In this document: piece by piece, positions 46,459-56,916 of the stretch
Position numbering within the stretch: position 1 is the first letter of the stretch
Layout of the letters: each line of letters opens with the position of its first letter
NCBI GenBank assembly: GCA_030761205.1
Contig: JAULJL010000032.1
Coordinates: 9,801,134-9,865,133 of the forward strand
Length of the DNA stretch: 64,000 bases
Direction: 5' to 3'
From: Fremontodendron californicum
Lineage: Eukaryota > Streptophyta > Magnoliopsida > Malvales > Malvaceae
Position numbers and translations under genes: made by a program
The notes under the pieces: model-generated
Seen by the model: the letters and a program-made list of their open reading frames with translations, nothing else
Database searches by the model: none
Told to the model about the DNA's origin: nothing

Positions 46459-49443
46459 ATGGCTGACAATGAAAGTGTTCATGCTGAAGATGAGAACAGA
46501 CAAGTACGCACCATGCGTGACTACTTGCAACCAACTCGAAGCTCATCACCCTCTTGTTTTATTTTTCCTCTCAATGCAAACAACTTTCGTTTTAAACCAG
46601 GTATGATAGCTTTGCTTCCAAATTTCCATGGGTTAGAATCGGAAAGTGCTTACTCGTTTCTAAAAGACTTCGAAGATGTATGTGTCACCTTTAATGACCA
46701 ACAATGTACAAATGAAATTGTCAAGCTAAAATTATTTCCTTTTTCTTTAAAAGATAAAGCAAAAATTTGGCTTCATAATTTAAAACCAAGGTCAATTGGC
46801 ACATGGCAAGAATTACAAACTGAGTTTCTGAAGAAATTTTTCCCAGCACATAAAACTACTGCTTTGAAAAGACAGATTCAAAATTTCAATCAAAATCAAA
46901 ATGAAGCATTTTTTCAGTGCTGGGAGCGTTTTAAAGATTTGTTAAGTTCTTGTCCACATCATGGTTTTGAAAAATGGCGTCTTATTAGTTTCTTTTATGA
47001 AAGTTTAACTCCCGAAACTAAACAATTTGTTGAAACAATGTGTAACGGTGAGTTTCTAGAAAAAGAACCTGAAGAAGCCTTTGACTACCTAGACCATTTG
47101 GCAGATAACTCTCAAGCCTAGCACACAGATAGTTCCTCTGAAAGTTTCAATAGATCTAATCTTGTTTCTAACAGAGGTAAATATCATTTTAGTCAAGAAG
47201 ATGAGATAAAAGCTAAAGTAGCTAATTTGGCTAGAAAGATTGAAGCCATGGAACTTAGAGAAGTAAAAGAAGTCAAAACGGTTAAAAATGAAGAAAGTTG
47301 TGGAATTTGTGAAATCATGGGACACTCCACTTCTGAATGTCCAAACATTCCCATTCTTAAAGAAGCGTTGCATGATCAAGTAAATTCCATAAACACATTT
47401 AAAAAGCCTTTTCCTTCTCCTTACTCTGAAACGTATAACCCTGAATGGAGAGATCATCCCAACTTCAGTTGGCGGAATAATAATCATGTTCAGGTACCAC
47501 AATCTCAAAAGCCGGGCAACACTTTTTCCTATCAACCTTTACGTGTACAAACCTTGGAAGAGACATTGCAAGCATTCATGCAAACACAAGCAAATGTGAA
47601 TAACCAAACTTCACAGGACATCAATGAGATCAAAAACACCTTGTCCACATTGACAGCTTCATTACGCACTCAAGAAAAAGGTAAGTTTCCTGCTCAACCT
47701 CAACCTAACCCTTCTACTCAATGTCTTGTTTCTTGCTCCAATGAAACTCAACAGGAAAATGCCAGTTCTATCACAACTCTTCGAAGTGGAAAGGCAATTG
47801 ACAAAAACATTCCATCAAAAGACCAAGATCCTCCTTCCCCTCCGAAAAGTAATGGTAAGGATGATGGTAAGTCTGAACTTCTTGAAAATTTGGACAAAGA
47901 AAAATGTATGCATCCTGCTCCTTTTCCTCAAAGGTTGCAAACAATAAAGAATTTGAATCAAAATGCAGAAATTTATGAACTTTTCAAACAAGTTAAGATT
48001 AACATTCCTTTATTGGATGCAATCAAACAAGTTCCATCTTATGCTAAATTTTTGAAGGACATGTGCACAGTTAAAAGGAAACATAATGTACAAAAGAAAG
48101 CATTTCTGACGGAAAGTGTGAGCTCAATCATTCAGCACCTTACTCCACCAAAATTCAAAGATCCTGGATGTCCAACAATCTCATGCATCATTGGAAACAC
48201 TAGAATAGAACGTGCATTGCTTGATCTTGGTGCTAGTGTTAATCTTTTGCCTTTTTCTGTTTATCAACAGTTAGGTTTAGGTGAACTCAAGGAAACACCT
48301 GTTACACTTCAACTAGCTGATCGTTCTGTAAAAATTCCTCGAGGGATAGTTGAAGATGTTTTGGTTCAAATTGATAATTTTTACTTCCCTGTTGATTTTA
48401 TTGTTTTGGACACACATCCTGTTTCAAATCCAAATGTTCAAATTCCTGTTATATTAGGCCGTCCATTTCTTGCAACTTCTAATGCTCTGATAAATTGCAG
48501 GAATGGCATTTTGAAGATTTCTTTTGGAAATATGACTTTAGAATTAAATGTGTTCAACACTTGCAAGCAACCTGGTGATGATTCAGAAGTACATGAAGTG
48601 GATTTCATTGAAGAACTTGTTCATGAACATCTCACCACTACCACATTCCATGATCCTTTAGAAGCTTATTTAATTGAATGTGAGTTTGATAATGCTTCAG
48701 AAATTTCACACTCTGATTCATTGTTAAATTCTTTTCAGGATAAGCATTGTTGGAAACAAAAGTTTGAGGAACTTCCATCACTCACTAATGTCACTGTACC
48801 ATCAACTATTGAACCACCCAAGGTGGATTTAAAACCATTGCCATCCGAGCTAAAATATTCCTTTTTGGGAAAAATTCCTTCTCAATGGAGCCCCCAAGAT
48901 AAAAGGAAGTTTTTGAATGAGGTAAAGAACTTCTACTGGGATGACCCTTACTTGTTAAAATATTGTCCTGATCAGATTTTTCGAAGATGCATTCCCGACA
49001 ATGAGGTAAGTAGTGTAATTAAGTTTTGTCATTCCGAGGCATGTGGTGGTCATTTTTCATCAAAGAAAACTGCTGCAAAAATTTTACAGTGTGGATTTTA
49101 CTGGCCAATTTTATTCAAAGATGCATATGAGAATTCTAAAATTCATAAAGAAAGAACTAAAGCCTTTCATGACAAGTTAATTTCAAGAAAAACATTTGAT
49201 GTTGGGCAAAAAGTTCTGCTTTATAATTCTAGACTTCACATATTTCCTGGTAAGTTGAGATCAAGATGGACTGGCCCATTTGTGGTTAAGCATGTGTATC
49301 ATTATGGAGCAGTTGACATTGAGAATCCTCAAAATGGTAACGTATTCAAGGTAAATGGACAAAGACTCAAACTCTTTTTGGAAAATCATGTTACTCAAGA
49401 AGAGGTTGTTTTTCTTTCTGATCCTTGTTTTGAAAATAACTAG
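46459..49443 (+). pseudogene. Gag-protease with residual pol, element B (one stop, internal deletions)
   Basis: One reading frame runs from ATG 46459 (accATGG context) to TAG 49441-49443, broken only by a TAG at 47119-47121, probably a mutated Trp codon. Gag domain: FKPGMIALLPNFHGLESESA to CWERFKDLLSSCPHHG. The zinc knuckle CGICEIMGHSTSEC is at 47299-47340. The protease begins at DLGASVNLLPFSVY (Asp codon 48223), with VILGRPFLATSN after it. RT and RNase H are missing: the pre-RT linker (SELKYSFLGK) joins at about 48877 to the post-RNase H segment (IPSQWSPQDKRKFLNEVKN). The integrase zinc-binding motif (CHSEACGGHFSSKKTAAKIL) joins at about 49130 to the integrase C-terminus (LRSRWTGPFVVKHVY), without the DDE core. 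Both joins keep the frame. Confidence 0.9.
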
Positions 49444-49614
49444 ATGTAAATATAATTTTTACTAATCTTCAAAAAAAAAAATACATTTTTTTAACCCCGG
49501 TTAAATGGCGGATAACGGTAGTCCGTGATTATTTAAGTCGGTTCCATCAGCTACCCACAAAACTGATATTGTATATAAATTTCTCTTTCAATTTCTTTTT
49601 CATTTTTTTTCAAG
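49444..49614 (+). other. Non-coding gap between pol remnant and accessory ORF
   Basis: Contains ccccggttaaatggcggata and ends in a long pyrimidine tract, ttctttttcattttttttca, then AG directly before the accessory ATG. This resembles a 3' splice site. Confidence 0.5.
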
Positions 49615-50151
49615 ATGGATGATATTCTCACAAGATTGCGGAAACGATTTCCTCCTTTTCCTTGAAATATTTTACTAAAGCTTTACCAAGTTCGATTTGA
49701 AAGATTAAGAATGCTTATGCACAAAGGGATTCCTGAAGACATACGTTGGATAATTGAAGCCAAGGTACGTGAAGATGAATATCTTCCTGTTTTGCATTTA
49801 CCAGGTACAGGTAAAAGCACTTTTGCAAAGAAGCGACGAGCAAAGCGCATGAGTTCAAATTGCCACAAATGTGCACGATGGACGTGTAACGGTAAATGTT
49901 GTTCTATTGGGATTCCGTCCTCTAATCGAGATGATAAAATTGAATTCATTAAGAATGGACTGAGTAAGGAGAATTTGGGTAATATCCAACTTTCTCTTGA
50001 GACGCATCCTAGTGGAGACGTACAAAGAGAAATTCTTGATTTATGGCCGCAATTCCAAAGGGAATGGCAACATCTTGGGAATCTGATGTTAAAAGACCCT
50101 GTTTGCCAGCTTGTAAGAAAACTGGATGGGAAGCATATCCTCGACTCATAG
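49615..50151 (+). pseudogene. Cys-rich accessory ORF of element B (one nonsense codon)
   Basis: From ATG 49615 the frame reads MDDILTRLRKRFPPFP, a TGA at 49663-49665 (consistent with a CpG C-to-T change from an Arg codon), then runs open to 50151. The ORF that remains starts at Met 49711 (146 residues). Features: a basic N-terminus, LPGTGKSTFAKKRRAKR, a CHKCARWTCNGKCC cluster that could bind zinc, and an acidic/amphipathic C-terminus. The PGTGKST string resembles a P-loop but lacks the first Gly, and no Walker B is evident. It lies between the pol remnant and the LOG ORF. I do not recognise the family; a nucleic-acid binding accessory role is only a guess. Confidence 0.65.
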
Positions 50152-50516
50152 AAGGCGTTTAAGCCGTTTCTGGACGTAAAACCAGAGGAAGATGTGAGCC
50201 ACAATCACAACTACAATAAATGACTTCTCAGCTTTTGGTTTGATTTGCAATAACTTCATTTCGGTTTAATTTACGTGTTGTTCGATTTGTGTAATTATTC
50301 TCGCTTTTTTTTTTTTGCATTGGTCTTTTACGGTTGATTTTTCTTCTCTTTTTGATTTTCTTCCTGAAATCACGCAAAAATCTTTTGTTAGGTTAACATT
50401 TTCTTCTGACAGGTCAAATGCACTTTCGGCGACATTATTACTCTTGTCTGATTCACTACTCAGTCCTCTATATATTACACCATGTACTCATTCTCTTTCA
50501 GGCACTCGAAAAAAAA

Positions 50517-51164
50517 ATGGAAAGTACTTCGTCCCAGCGCATTGAAAGAATTTGTGTCTTTGGAGGTGCTTATCCAGGGAAAAATAAAATATTAGCTGAT
50601 GAAGCCATAAGAGTTGGAGTAATACTTGCCCAACAAAAGATCCAATTGATTTATGGAGGCGGTAGTACGGGTTTAATGGGAGCAGTCGCTACAGCAGCAC
50701 ACGCCGGAGGAAGTCCAGTTCTAGGAATCGTGCCAAAACTATTCACAAGTTTTTGTGGACCTACCGTGGGTAAGGAAATACAAGTCTGGAGTATCCCTGA
50801 ACGGATTACAATCATGTACCATTCTGCCGATACATTCATTGCTTTACCAGGAGGTCTGGGTACATTGGAAGAAATAGCTTGCGTGGCTTCTTGGTCATCT
50901 TTGGTCACAAATAAGAAACCCATTGGTTTGCTTAATATTAATGGTTATTTTAGTAATTTGCTTTCATATTTAGATAATGCTGTGGAAAATGGATTCATGT
51001 TTTCAGAGGCAAGGAGAACCATAATTTCTGCTACAACCATTGAAGATTTACTCAAAAAGCTCCAAGCTTATGAGTATTTACCTGCTATGTTTGTTTCGCA
51101 AACGCTCGGAAAAAGAAAAAGAGATATAGACAGGCAAGGAGTGGATTGCACTTTGTCTTTGTGA
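50517..51164 (+). CDS. LOG-family cytokinin riboside 5'-monophosphate phosphoribohydrolase-like ORF inside element B
   Basis: 215 residues from ATG 50517, the usual length of plant LOG proteins. The fold markers are in order: RICVFGGAYPG (11-21), YGGGSTGLMG (46-55), GIVPK (70-74), PERITIM with Arg96, and PGGLGTLEE (111-119), the family's PGGxGTxxE signature with Glu119. Arg and Glu in these positions are the catalytic pair of LOG enzymes, which release active cytokinin bases from their nucleotides. The usual FCGSS-type start and HQRKAEM block are diverged here. The ORF has no introns, although plant LOG genes normally have several, and lies in sense between the integrase remnant and the 3' LTR. 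A possible upstream in-frame extension to 50418 crosses an acceptor-like TTCTCTTTCAG at 50491-50501 and is unlikely to be coding. Activity is unproven. Confidence 0.9.
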   Translation: MESTSSQRIERICVFGGAYPGKNKILADEAIRVGVILAQQKIQLIYGGGSTGLMGAVATAAHAGGSPVLGIVPKLFTSFCGPTVGKEIQVWSIPERITIMYHSADTFIALPGGLGTLEEIACVASWSSLVTNKKPIGLLNINGYFSNLLSYLDNAVENGFMFSEARRTIISATTIEDLLKKLQAYEYLPAMFVSQTLGKRKRDIDRQGVDCTLSL

Positions 51165-52867
51165 CATTATCTAACATTTTGTTTGTTGTGTCTCAGTTAT
51201 AATAAGTGGTTAGCAACCTCTGCAGGTAATATCTCCTAAATTCTACCTTTAAAATTTGACATTGGGGACAATGTCATATTTTAGTAGGGGGTAAGGAACA
51301 TATTTTGCTAATTTGTAAAAAAAATAAAAAAAAAAAATTTTGTTGTGTTAAGCCATTTAGAAGTATTCATTCTGAACAAGGTCTGAGTAAGGGAGACTTG
51401 AGACATACCTTGTCAGTTTGATTTAATCTTTTCAAAAAAAAAAACACTATCTGGTCCGTTTATTATCTGCATGTGTTTTACTACTTTCGTGTATGAATTT
51501 TTTCTGATTTTTTTTTTGAGTATTAGTATAATCTTGGCAAGCATGTGGATAAAGCAATAGAGTTACAAAGGCTTTGATTAAGTTATCTAGGTTATTTTCA
51601 ATTTGGTTTTCTGAAAATTGAATATTTTTTATGATCAAATGTCTTTGAGATTGTTTTTGGCAGATCGGTTCGATTTTTGTTGGAATGTGAATTCATGGTG
51701 AGCCTTTGGAAAGCCACGGAAAACTGGGAAGACATAGTAAGTTTACTTTTTCTCTTCATTCCACATGCAGATTTAAGTCATCACATAGATGCTTGCATCT
51801 ATACATGATCTGATCTTAGAACAAAGTCACTATCCAGAAAGCCCCTTATCTTTGCCCCCCTTACATTAGGAGCCCATAGGTTGTAAACCTTCGGGTTGGA
51901 TCCCTAGATATGAACTCCAGAAATTATGCCAAAGTGAACGGATACGATTCCGACCCCCATTCCCTCTTTATACTTTTATGATAATATTTGTGATCATTGG
52001 GTTTGGGATTGTGTGTTTCCTTCTTGTTTATTTTGTTATCTTTTGAAATCTGAAAAAAAAAGGGAATAATGCAAAAGAGGGTAGTTAGAACGAGTGACTG
52101 TTTTTAGAGTCGTGAACTTCGAACTTATTGATGCCAAAACAATGTTGTGATGAGTTGAGAAAAAGTTTTCTTAAAAAAAAAAAAAAAAAAAAAAAGAATG
52201 ATGATTATGAATAGATGTGATTGTGCATAAAAGATGTCCCAATGAGGGCACAAATCAAAAGAAAATCACTTGTGCTTAAAAAAAAATCAGAATTCAAGAT
52301 TCGAGGTTATTCATTATAGAGAGGTTTTTACTTTTCTATTTTCTTTGGATCGAGTCTTTTCTTGCTTTTTGTTTTCTTTTCAAAATATTAATGTTAAACA
52401 TAGGACAAAAAATGAGTGAGAATGGAAATATTTTGAGAGGATTGATCACATTATTATTATATTTCTTGAGCCTAACTTGTGATAAACCTCAGATTATGTT
52501 TGAACATCCCACCCCTTACTTGTCCATAAGCCTCAGATTCATCTCTGTACCGATCAGATTTGTCGAGTTCACTTGTGAACTGCGGTGACAAGGATCTTAG
52601 CATGTGTACTTATGAAGCTATAGTTTTCCTAGTCCTCCATGGCTAGCTAAAGTCTCGCCAAGAAGGAAGTTCCTCAATCGTACGGTAATGCCTTCAATTT
52701 TAATCTCATTGACCCTTTACTCGAACTTAATATGCCAATGATACTTAATTAGATGCCTTGCCAATTCTTATGCTTGATCTTGCTTGTTTGTTTGAGATCC
52801 CTTTAACTTGTTTTCCTGTTTATTTTTTTTCTAGGATTGAGTCGTTGCTAGGGACTAGCAACAATCT
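51165..52867 (+). other. 3' untranslated region of element B
   Basis: 1.7 kb without a credible gene. It includes ttggggacaatgtcatattt then agtagggggtaagga at 51262-51295, a purine-rich block typical of this retrotransposon branch, and A-runs at 52171-52195. Confidence 0.6.
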
Positions 52868-52880
52868 AAGTGTGGGGGTG
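52868..52880 (+). promoter_or_regulatory. Polypurine tract of element B
   Basis: aagtgtgggggtg immediately before the 3' LTR, the expected start of plus-strand DNA synthesis. Confidence 0.8.
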
Positions 52881-54381
52881 TGATAACTCGTATAATCATA
52901 TAATTTTTAGTTATGTTTTATTATTGTTTTGTGTCAAATACGAGTTATTATTGCTTAGTCTAATTGTGTTTATGATCGTTTATATTTTTATGTAATTTGG
53001 TGTTTTTCACGAGTTTCTTTGAGTGATTTCAGATTACTAGGTTAAATCAAGAATTAAGGGCAAATCTAATTCAGTTCCAGTTCCGACACCTTTTGCCATA
53101 TCAGCTATATCTGGAGTTTCACTGAAGCATTAAGGCTGAAATTTTTACAGTGCACAGTTAAGAGGCATATCTATCTTTTTCATGTTTTACACTTCTTGAA
53201 ACGGAGTCGTTTTCCCTAGCGAAATCAACCATCAAGTTGGCTGATGTGCAATGACGTCTGTGCTGACCCGTTTTGGTATGTTGACCATATCTTCTGATCC
53301 ACATGAGCAAATGATCTGATTCCATCGGCTATAGATCAGTAACTGATAGGGGACTATTTTTCTAGAAGACCATTTGATCAGATCAAGCCTCCAACTTTGA
53401 CAAAATCAATCATCAAGCTGGCTGATCAGAATTGTCATACAATATGACAAAAATTGTTAGAAAAATGCACCCACCTATTATACCTACCTTTGAAATTTAT
53501 AAAGCTTGTCTCTTGTCATTTAGCTCTCCAAAATGTGTATAAATAGAGGGCCTTGGATGGGGATTGTACATTGGTAGGATATTAGCCATTGTAATAAAAT
53601 TCTCTAAGTTTTCTTCTTCTTTCCTTTCTCTAGTTTTCTTTTTCTTTATTTACTTATGCTTCTTACATTTCTTTTCATTTTATTCATATCTAGTATGTAT
53701 TGCTAATCATATTGTTGAGGTGATGAGGTGAAGCTTTTGGTAAATGCTAAGGTTAGTCTCTTAAACATGAGCTAAAATGAATCATCATTTGTAAACACTA
53801 GTATAGATAATATTTTCTTTTGGTTTAAAATCATACTTGCAAAGTTGGGATCTTGATTCATTATTGACAATGAAAATGACACAGTAAATGCTTGGTTTCA
53901 TAAGCTTGATTTGTTGTAGACATATACCTTGGCATAAGGAATGCTTGGACTCTTTTTATGAGTTTTGAGGACACCAAATGAACATAATATCATATCCTAT
54001 GGACGTTGGACAATTTGGACTGAATTGCTAAACCTTCCGATTGGAACCTCCCTTATGTGTGAATTTCAATTGTGTAATAAAACAAGATTAATCTTAGCAT
54101 AACACCAAGAGTGGATTCTCTAACCTCAACATCTTTTCTTATTGTTTTTTTTATCTTGTTTAATTTCTTTTATGTTATTTTGTTTATTTTGTTCTCTAAT
54201 ATCTTGTTTATCTTGCTTTGTTGTTGATTCCCTAATATCTTGTTTACTTTCTTTTTCTTATATATTTATAAACTTATACTTACTAATACGCTTCCCTGTG
54301 GTTCGACCTCGGACACCCGAGAATTTATTACTTGAACATAACCTGCACTTGGGTTTACAACTCTTAATTGAGTCTCCATCA
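52881..54381 (+). repeat. 3' LTR of element B (1501 bp)
   Basis: Same length and ends as the 5' LTR, with about 17 substitutions and no indels seen. TATA box at 53538-53546 could drive read-out into the CACTA right end. Confidence 0.96.
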
Positions 54382-55172
54382 CTTAAGGCAAATGTTCGAA
54401 CCTTTGATGCAATCACGTGGTAGAGTTGGAACTTCTGGTACAAGAGGCAGTTGTGGAAGATATGAAGGTGAATCCGGTAGTGATCCGAGACTTTGATTCC
54501 ATTCGGGACAATACGTTTTAAAACAAGTTTTAATATTTTTTATTCGAATAATACTATAGTTTATAATTATTTATGAAGTTTTATTTAATTATGGTGCTTT
54601 TTATTTATTTATTTATTTAAATCATATTAAAATTTTATATTACAAATTGGTGTAATTTTTAAGTTAATTGTCTAAAAAATAATAAAATTAAATACTAAAA
54701 ATTAAAATTTGAAAACATTTGAAAACATTATTTGCGACGGATTTAAGTTGAATTATTGACGAAATTTCGTTGGAAATAAAGCCAATTTTCAACAAAAATT
54801 CGTTGAAAAAAATCTAGTTACGACGGAATTATGTCAGTAATGGAATTCCATCGGTAATAAAATGACATTTGCGATGGAATTCCGTCAGAAATAAACTATT
54901 AACGACGAATTTGATGTTTTTTTTTTTAAAAAACAAAATTTGGAAAAAAGAATTTGTGACTAAATTTTCTGTTTGGAATAGTTTGCAATCTGTTGGAAAT
55001 ATCTTTTTCGATAGAAGTTTTCATCAAAAATTTTAGAGTATTTTCGGTGGAACACTATTAGCGGCTTTATTATTTCTGACGAAAAAATTTGTCAGAAAAT
55101 ATTTTTTTTGACGAAAATCACCCTTTTTCAACGAAATTTTTCATCGAAAAAACCCTTTCTCTTGTAGTGTAA

Positions 55173-55536
55173 ATCAAAGACTTAAAATGGTTAAACAAAA
55201 TTGAGTACACTAAACTATGCTTAATGTTGAACCTAGATATTAAGTGTTGAAAGGATATTAATTATATTGAGAAATGAAGCACGAATATGTTAGTCAAACC
55301 ACATTGATATTTCCTGAATAGTTAGGGGTTCTGACTCATTGTTAGGTGAGAACCATGACCTACAAATATAAGATTGATTAATTATAGAATTAATGGTGAA
55401 CTCAAATAGTTTGATTCATCAAATATAATTTCATTTAGAATTACAATGCTTATATTTATTGGCAACATATTAAGGAACTTAATAGGTCACACACAATAAA
55501 ATGTGACTTGTGAAAAATTAAATTGGATTGAAATTA
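55173..55536. other. Unassigned DNA right of the CACTA element
   Basis: No ORF or terminus recognised; possibly part of an old LTR with 56604-56900. Confidence 0.35.
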
Positions 55537-55544
55537 AGTTGGAC

Positions 55545-55829
55545 TAGACCTGTCCATGGGCCGGGCCGCGGCCCAATTTTTTTTTTAATTCCATGCCCAA
55601 GCCCATTCGGGCCTGGCCCGGCCTGCATAAGCCCATTTCACTATTCAAATATACTGAAATATTATTTTTTTTATCAATATTTATATATATTTTATAATTA
55701 AATTTAAATAAAAAATAATATTTTAATACTTAAACAATGATCCGGACCGGGCCGGATCATAAAAAACCATGTCCAAACCCGGCCAATATGGGCCGGGCCG
55801 ACCGGGCTATCCGGCCATGGACAGGTCTA
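55545..55829. mobile_element. hAT-type MITE, GC-rich ends (285 bp), copy 1
   Basis: Ends TAGACCTGTCCATGGGCCGG and, inverted, TAGACCTGTCCATGGCCGG. Eight-base flanking duplication agttggac/tgttggac (7 of 8 match) at 55537-55544 and 55830-55837. The arms are rich in GGGCC/CGGCC words and the core is AT-rich. Confidence 0.85.
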
Positions 55830-55837
55830 TGTTGGAC

Positions 55838-56138
55838 TTAGTTGAATTGAATAAGGAATTTAATTGATGATCAAATTGAATTAATTCAATAGGTCCTTAG
55901 GGCTTCCATCCAATGTAATTCTATTTGGAATAGAATTGTGGCAAGGCCGACCATGAAGTAAGTCTAATTGAAGTATAATTGGCCAAGCCGCAGACCTTAA
56001 TTCTAATTAGAATAGGACTATAGGCGACACCTATCTCTATTTATGGTGCTCTATGCCGCTCATTTAGGGCTGATGTTACATGTGAGAAACACAATTGTTC
56101 AATTCTAAATTGAATCATCTTTATCTCTTTGTTTAGAA
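55838..56138. other. Unassigned DNA between two MITEs
   Basis: Non-coding, no terminal repeats recognised. Confidence 0.35.
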
Positions 56139-56141
56139 TAA

Positions 56142-56600
56142 CACTACGCCAAATTTGACATATAACAACATTTGTGAAGTGCTGTGAGAACTAAAAAAAG
56201 TGTTGTTGTAAAATAAGATAGCATTTTTTTATGTGTTGTATACGTGGCCGTTGCCTTATGTCTTTAGTAGCATTTTTATATGTATAATAACACTTATCAA
56301 AATGCTGCTATTTCTGCTTTATAACAGCTTTTCAAGACCTTTTGCATGCATTTTTCAATTGCTGTAAAAGATCTCAATGATAGCAATTATAAGTGCTACC
56401 AAAAGTATTTTTATATGATAACATATATAATAGCACATGTCAAATGCTTTTAAATTTTTAAAAAATGTTATAATTATTGGCCATTATAATATATAACAGC
56501 AATATACAAAATACTGTCAAGGTGTTGCCTTTGCTATTTTTAACAACATTTGAGAAATGTTATAAAAAAAATATTGTCTAAGATTAATTTTGGTGTAGTG
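56142..56600. mobile_element. Small CACTA-like element (459 bp)
   Basis: Ends CACTACGCCAAATTTG and, inverted, CACTACACCAAAATTAAT, flanked by TAA at 56139-56141 and 56601-56603. The interior has repeated subterminal words (taacaacattt, gtgctg, atagca) in both orientations. No coding capacity. Confidence 0.85.
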
Positions 56601-56603
56601 TAA

Positions 56604-56916
56604 ATTGAGAGAAAAGAAAACTAAAGTGCAATTAAAGATCCTACTACTATAGGATTTTGGCTAGAATACTACCCATCCTTGTGAAGCTTTTTTCCTCTTT
56701 ATTCATGAGGATTACTGTTAGAGATTGGACGCTTGGACAACTGTTGGCTTGCTACAACTAAGCTTGAAGTTTTTGGTGAATTCAACTTGGCATCATCGAA
56801 AAAACAAAGTAAGCAAAAATTTGTCCTAGCCGATTATTGTTGTTTACATTGTATGTTCTTTTCAACGCGAACCATGGCTTTTGGTAATTGATTTTTTTTA
56901 AAATTAAGCTGCTTAT
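56604..56916. other. Unassigned DNA, possibly old LTR sequence
   Basis: Continues the sequence interrupted by the small CACTA element. No gene recognised. Confidence 0.35.

Larger units (their letters stand above)
44708..54381 (+). mobile_element. Complete Athila-related LTR retrotransposon B carrying a LOG-like gene
   Basis: 9674 bp, flanked by a perfect CTTAA target duplication (44703-44707, 54382-54386). Both LTRs are 1501 bp with about 17 differences by eye (about 1.1 percent), so the insertion is young. At a commonly used plant rate of 1.3e-8 per site per year this is of the order of half a million years. Internal order: PBS, gag, protease, remnants of pol, a Cys-rich accessory ORF, a LOG-family ORF, long 3' untranslated region, polypurine tract. 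RT, RNase H and the integrase core are absent, so movement needed enzymes from a relative. It sits inside the CACTA element. Confidence 0.96.
41400..55169 (+). mobile_element. CACTA (En/Spm) transposon, carrying a nested LTR retrotransposon
   Basis: Left end CACTACAAGGGAA at 41400; right end CTCTTGTAGTG at 55161-55169, the inverse of the left. A three-base target duplication TAA flanks both ends (41397-41399, 55170-55172). Subterminal regions (41410-41960, 54720-55150) are full of degenerate repeats such as gacgaaatttcgtc and ccgtcagaaat, as usual for transposase binding sites in this superfamily. Without the nested element (44708-54381 plus one CTTAA) the transposon is about 4.1 kb. Transposase relics are present, but no intact transposase, so it is non-autonomous. 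Confidence 0.93.

Noticed and set aside
49795..49840. P-loop ATPase from PGTGKST in the accessory ORF
   Set aside because: The first Gly of the Walker A motif is missing, there is no Walker B, and the ORF is short and basic.
50418..50516. 33-codon N-terminal extension of the LOG-like ORF
   Set aside because: Hydrophobic run with a splice-acceptor-like site inside it; the internal Met at 50517 matches the usual LOG start and length.
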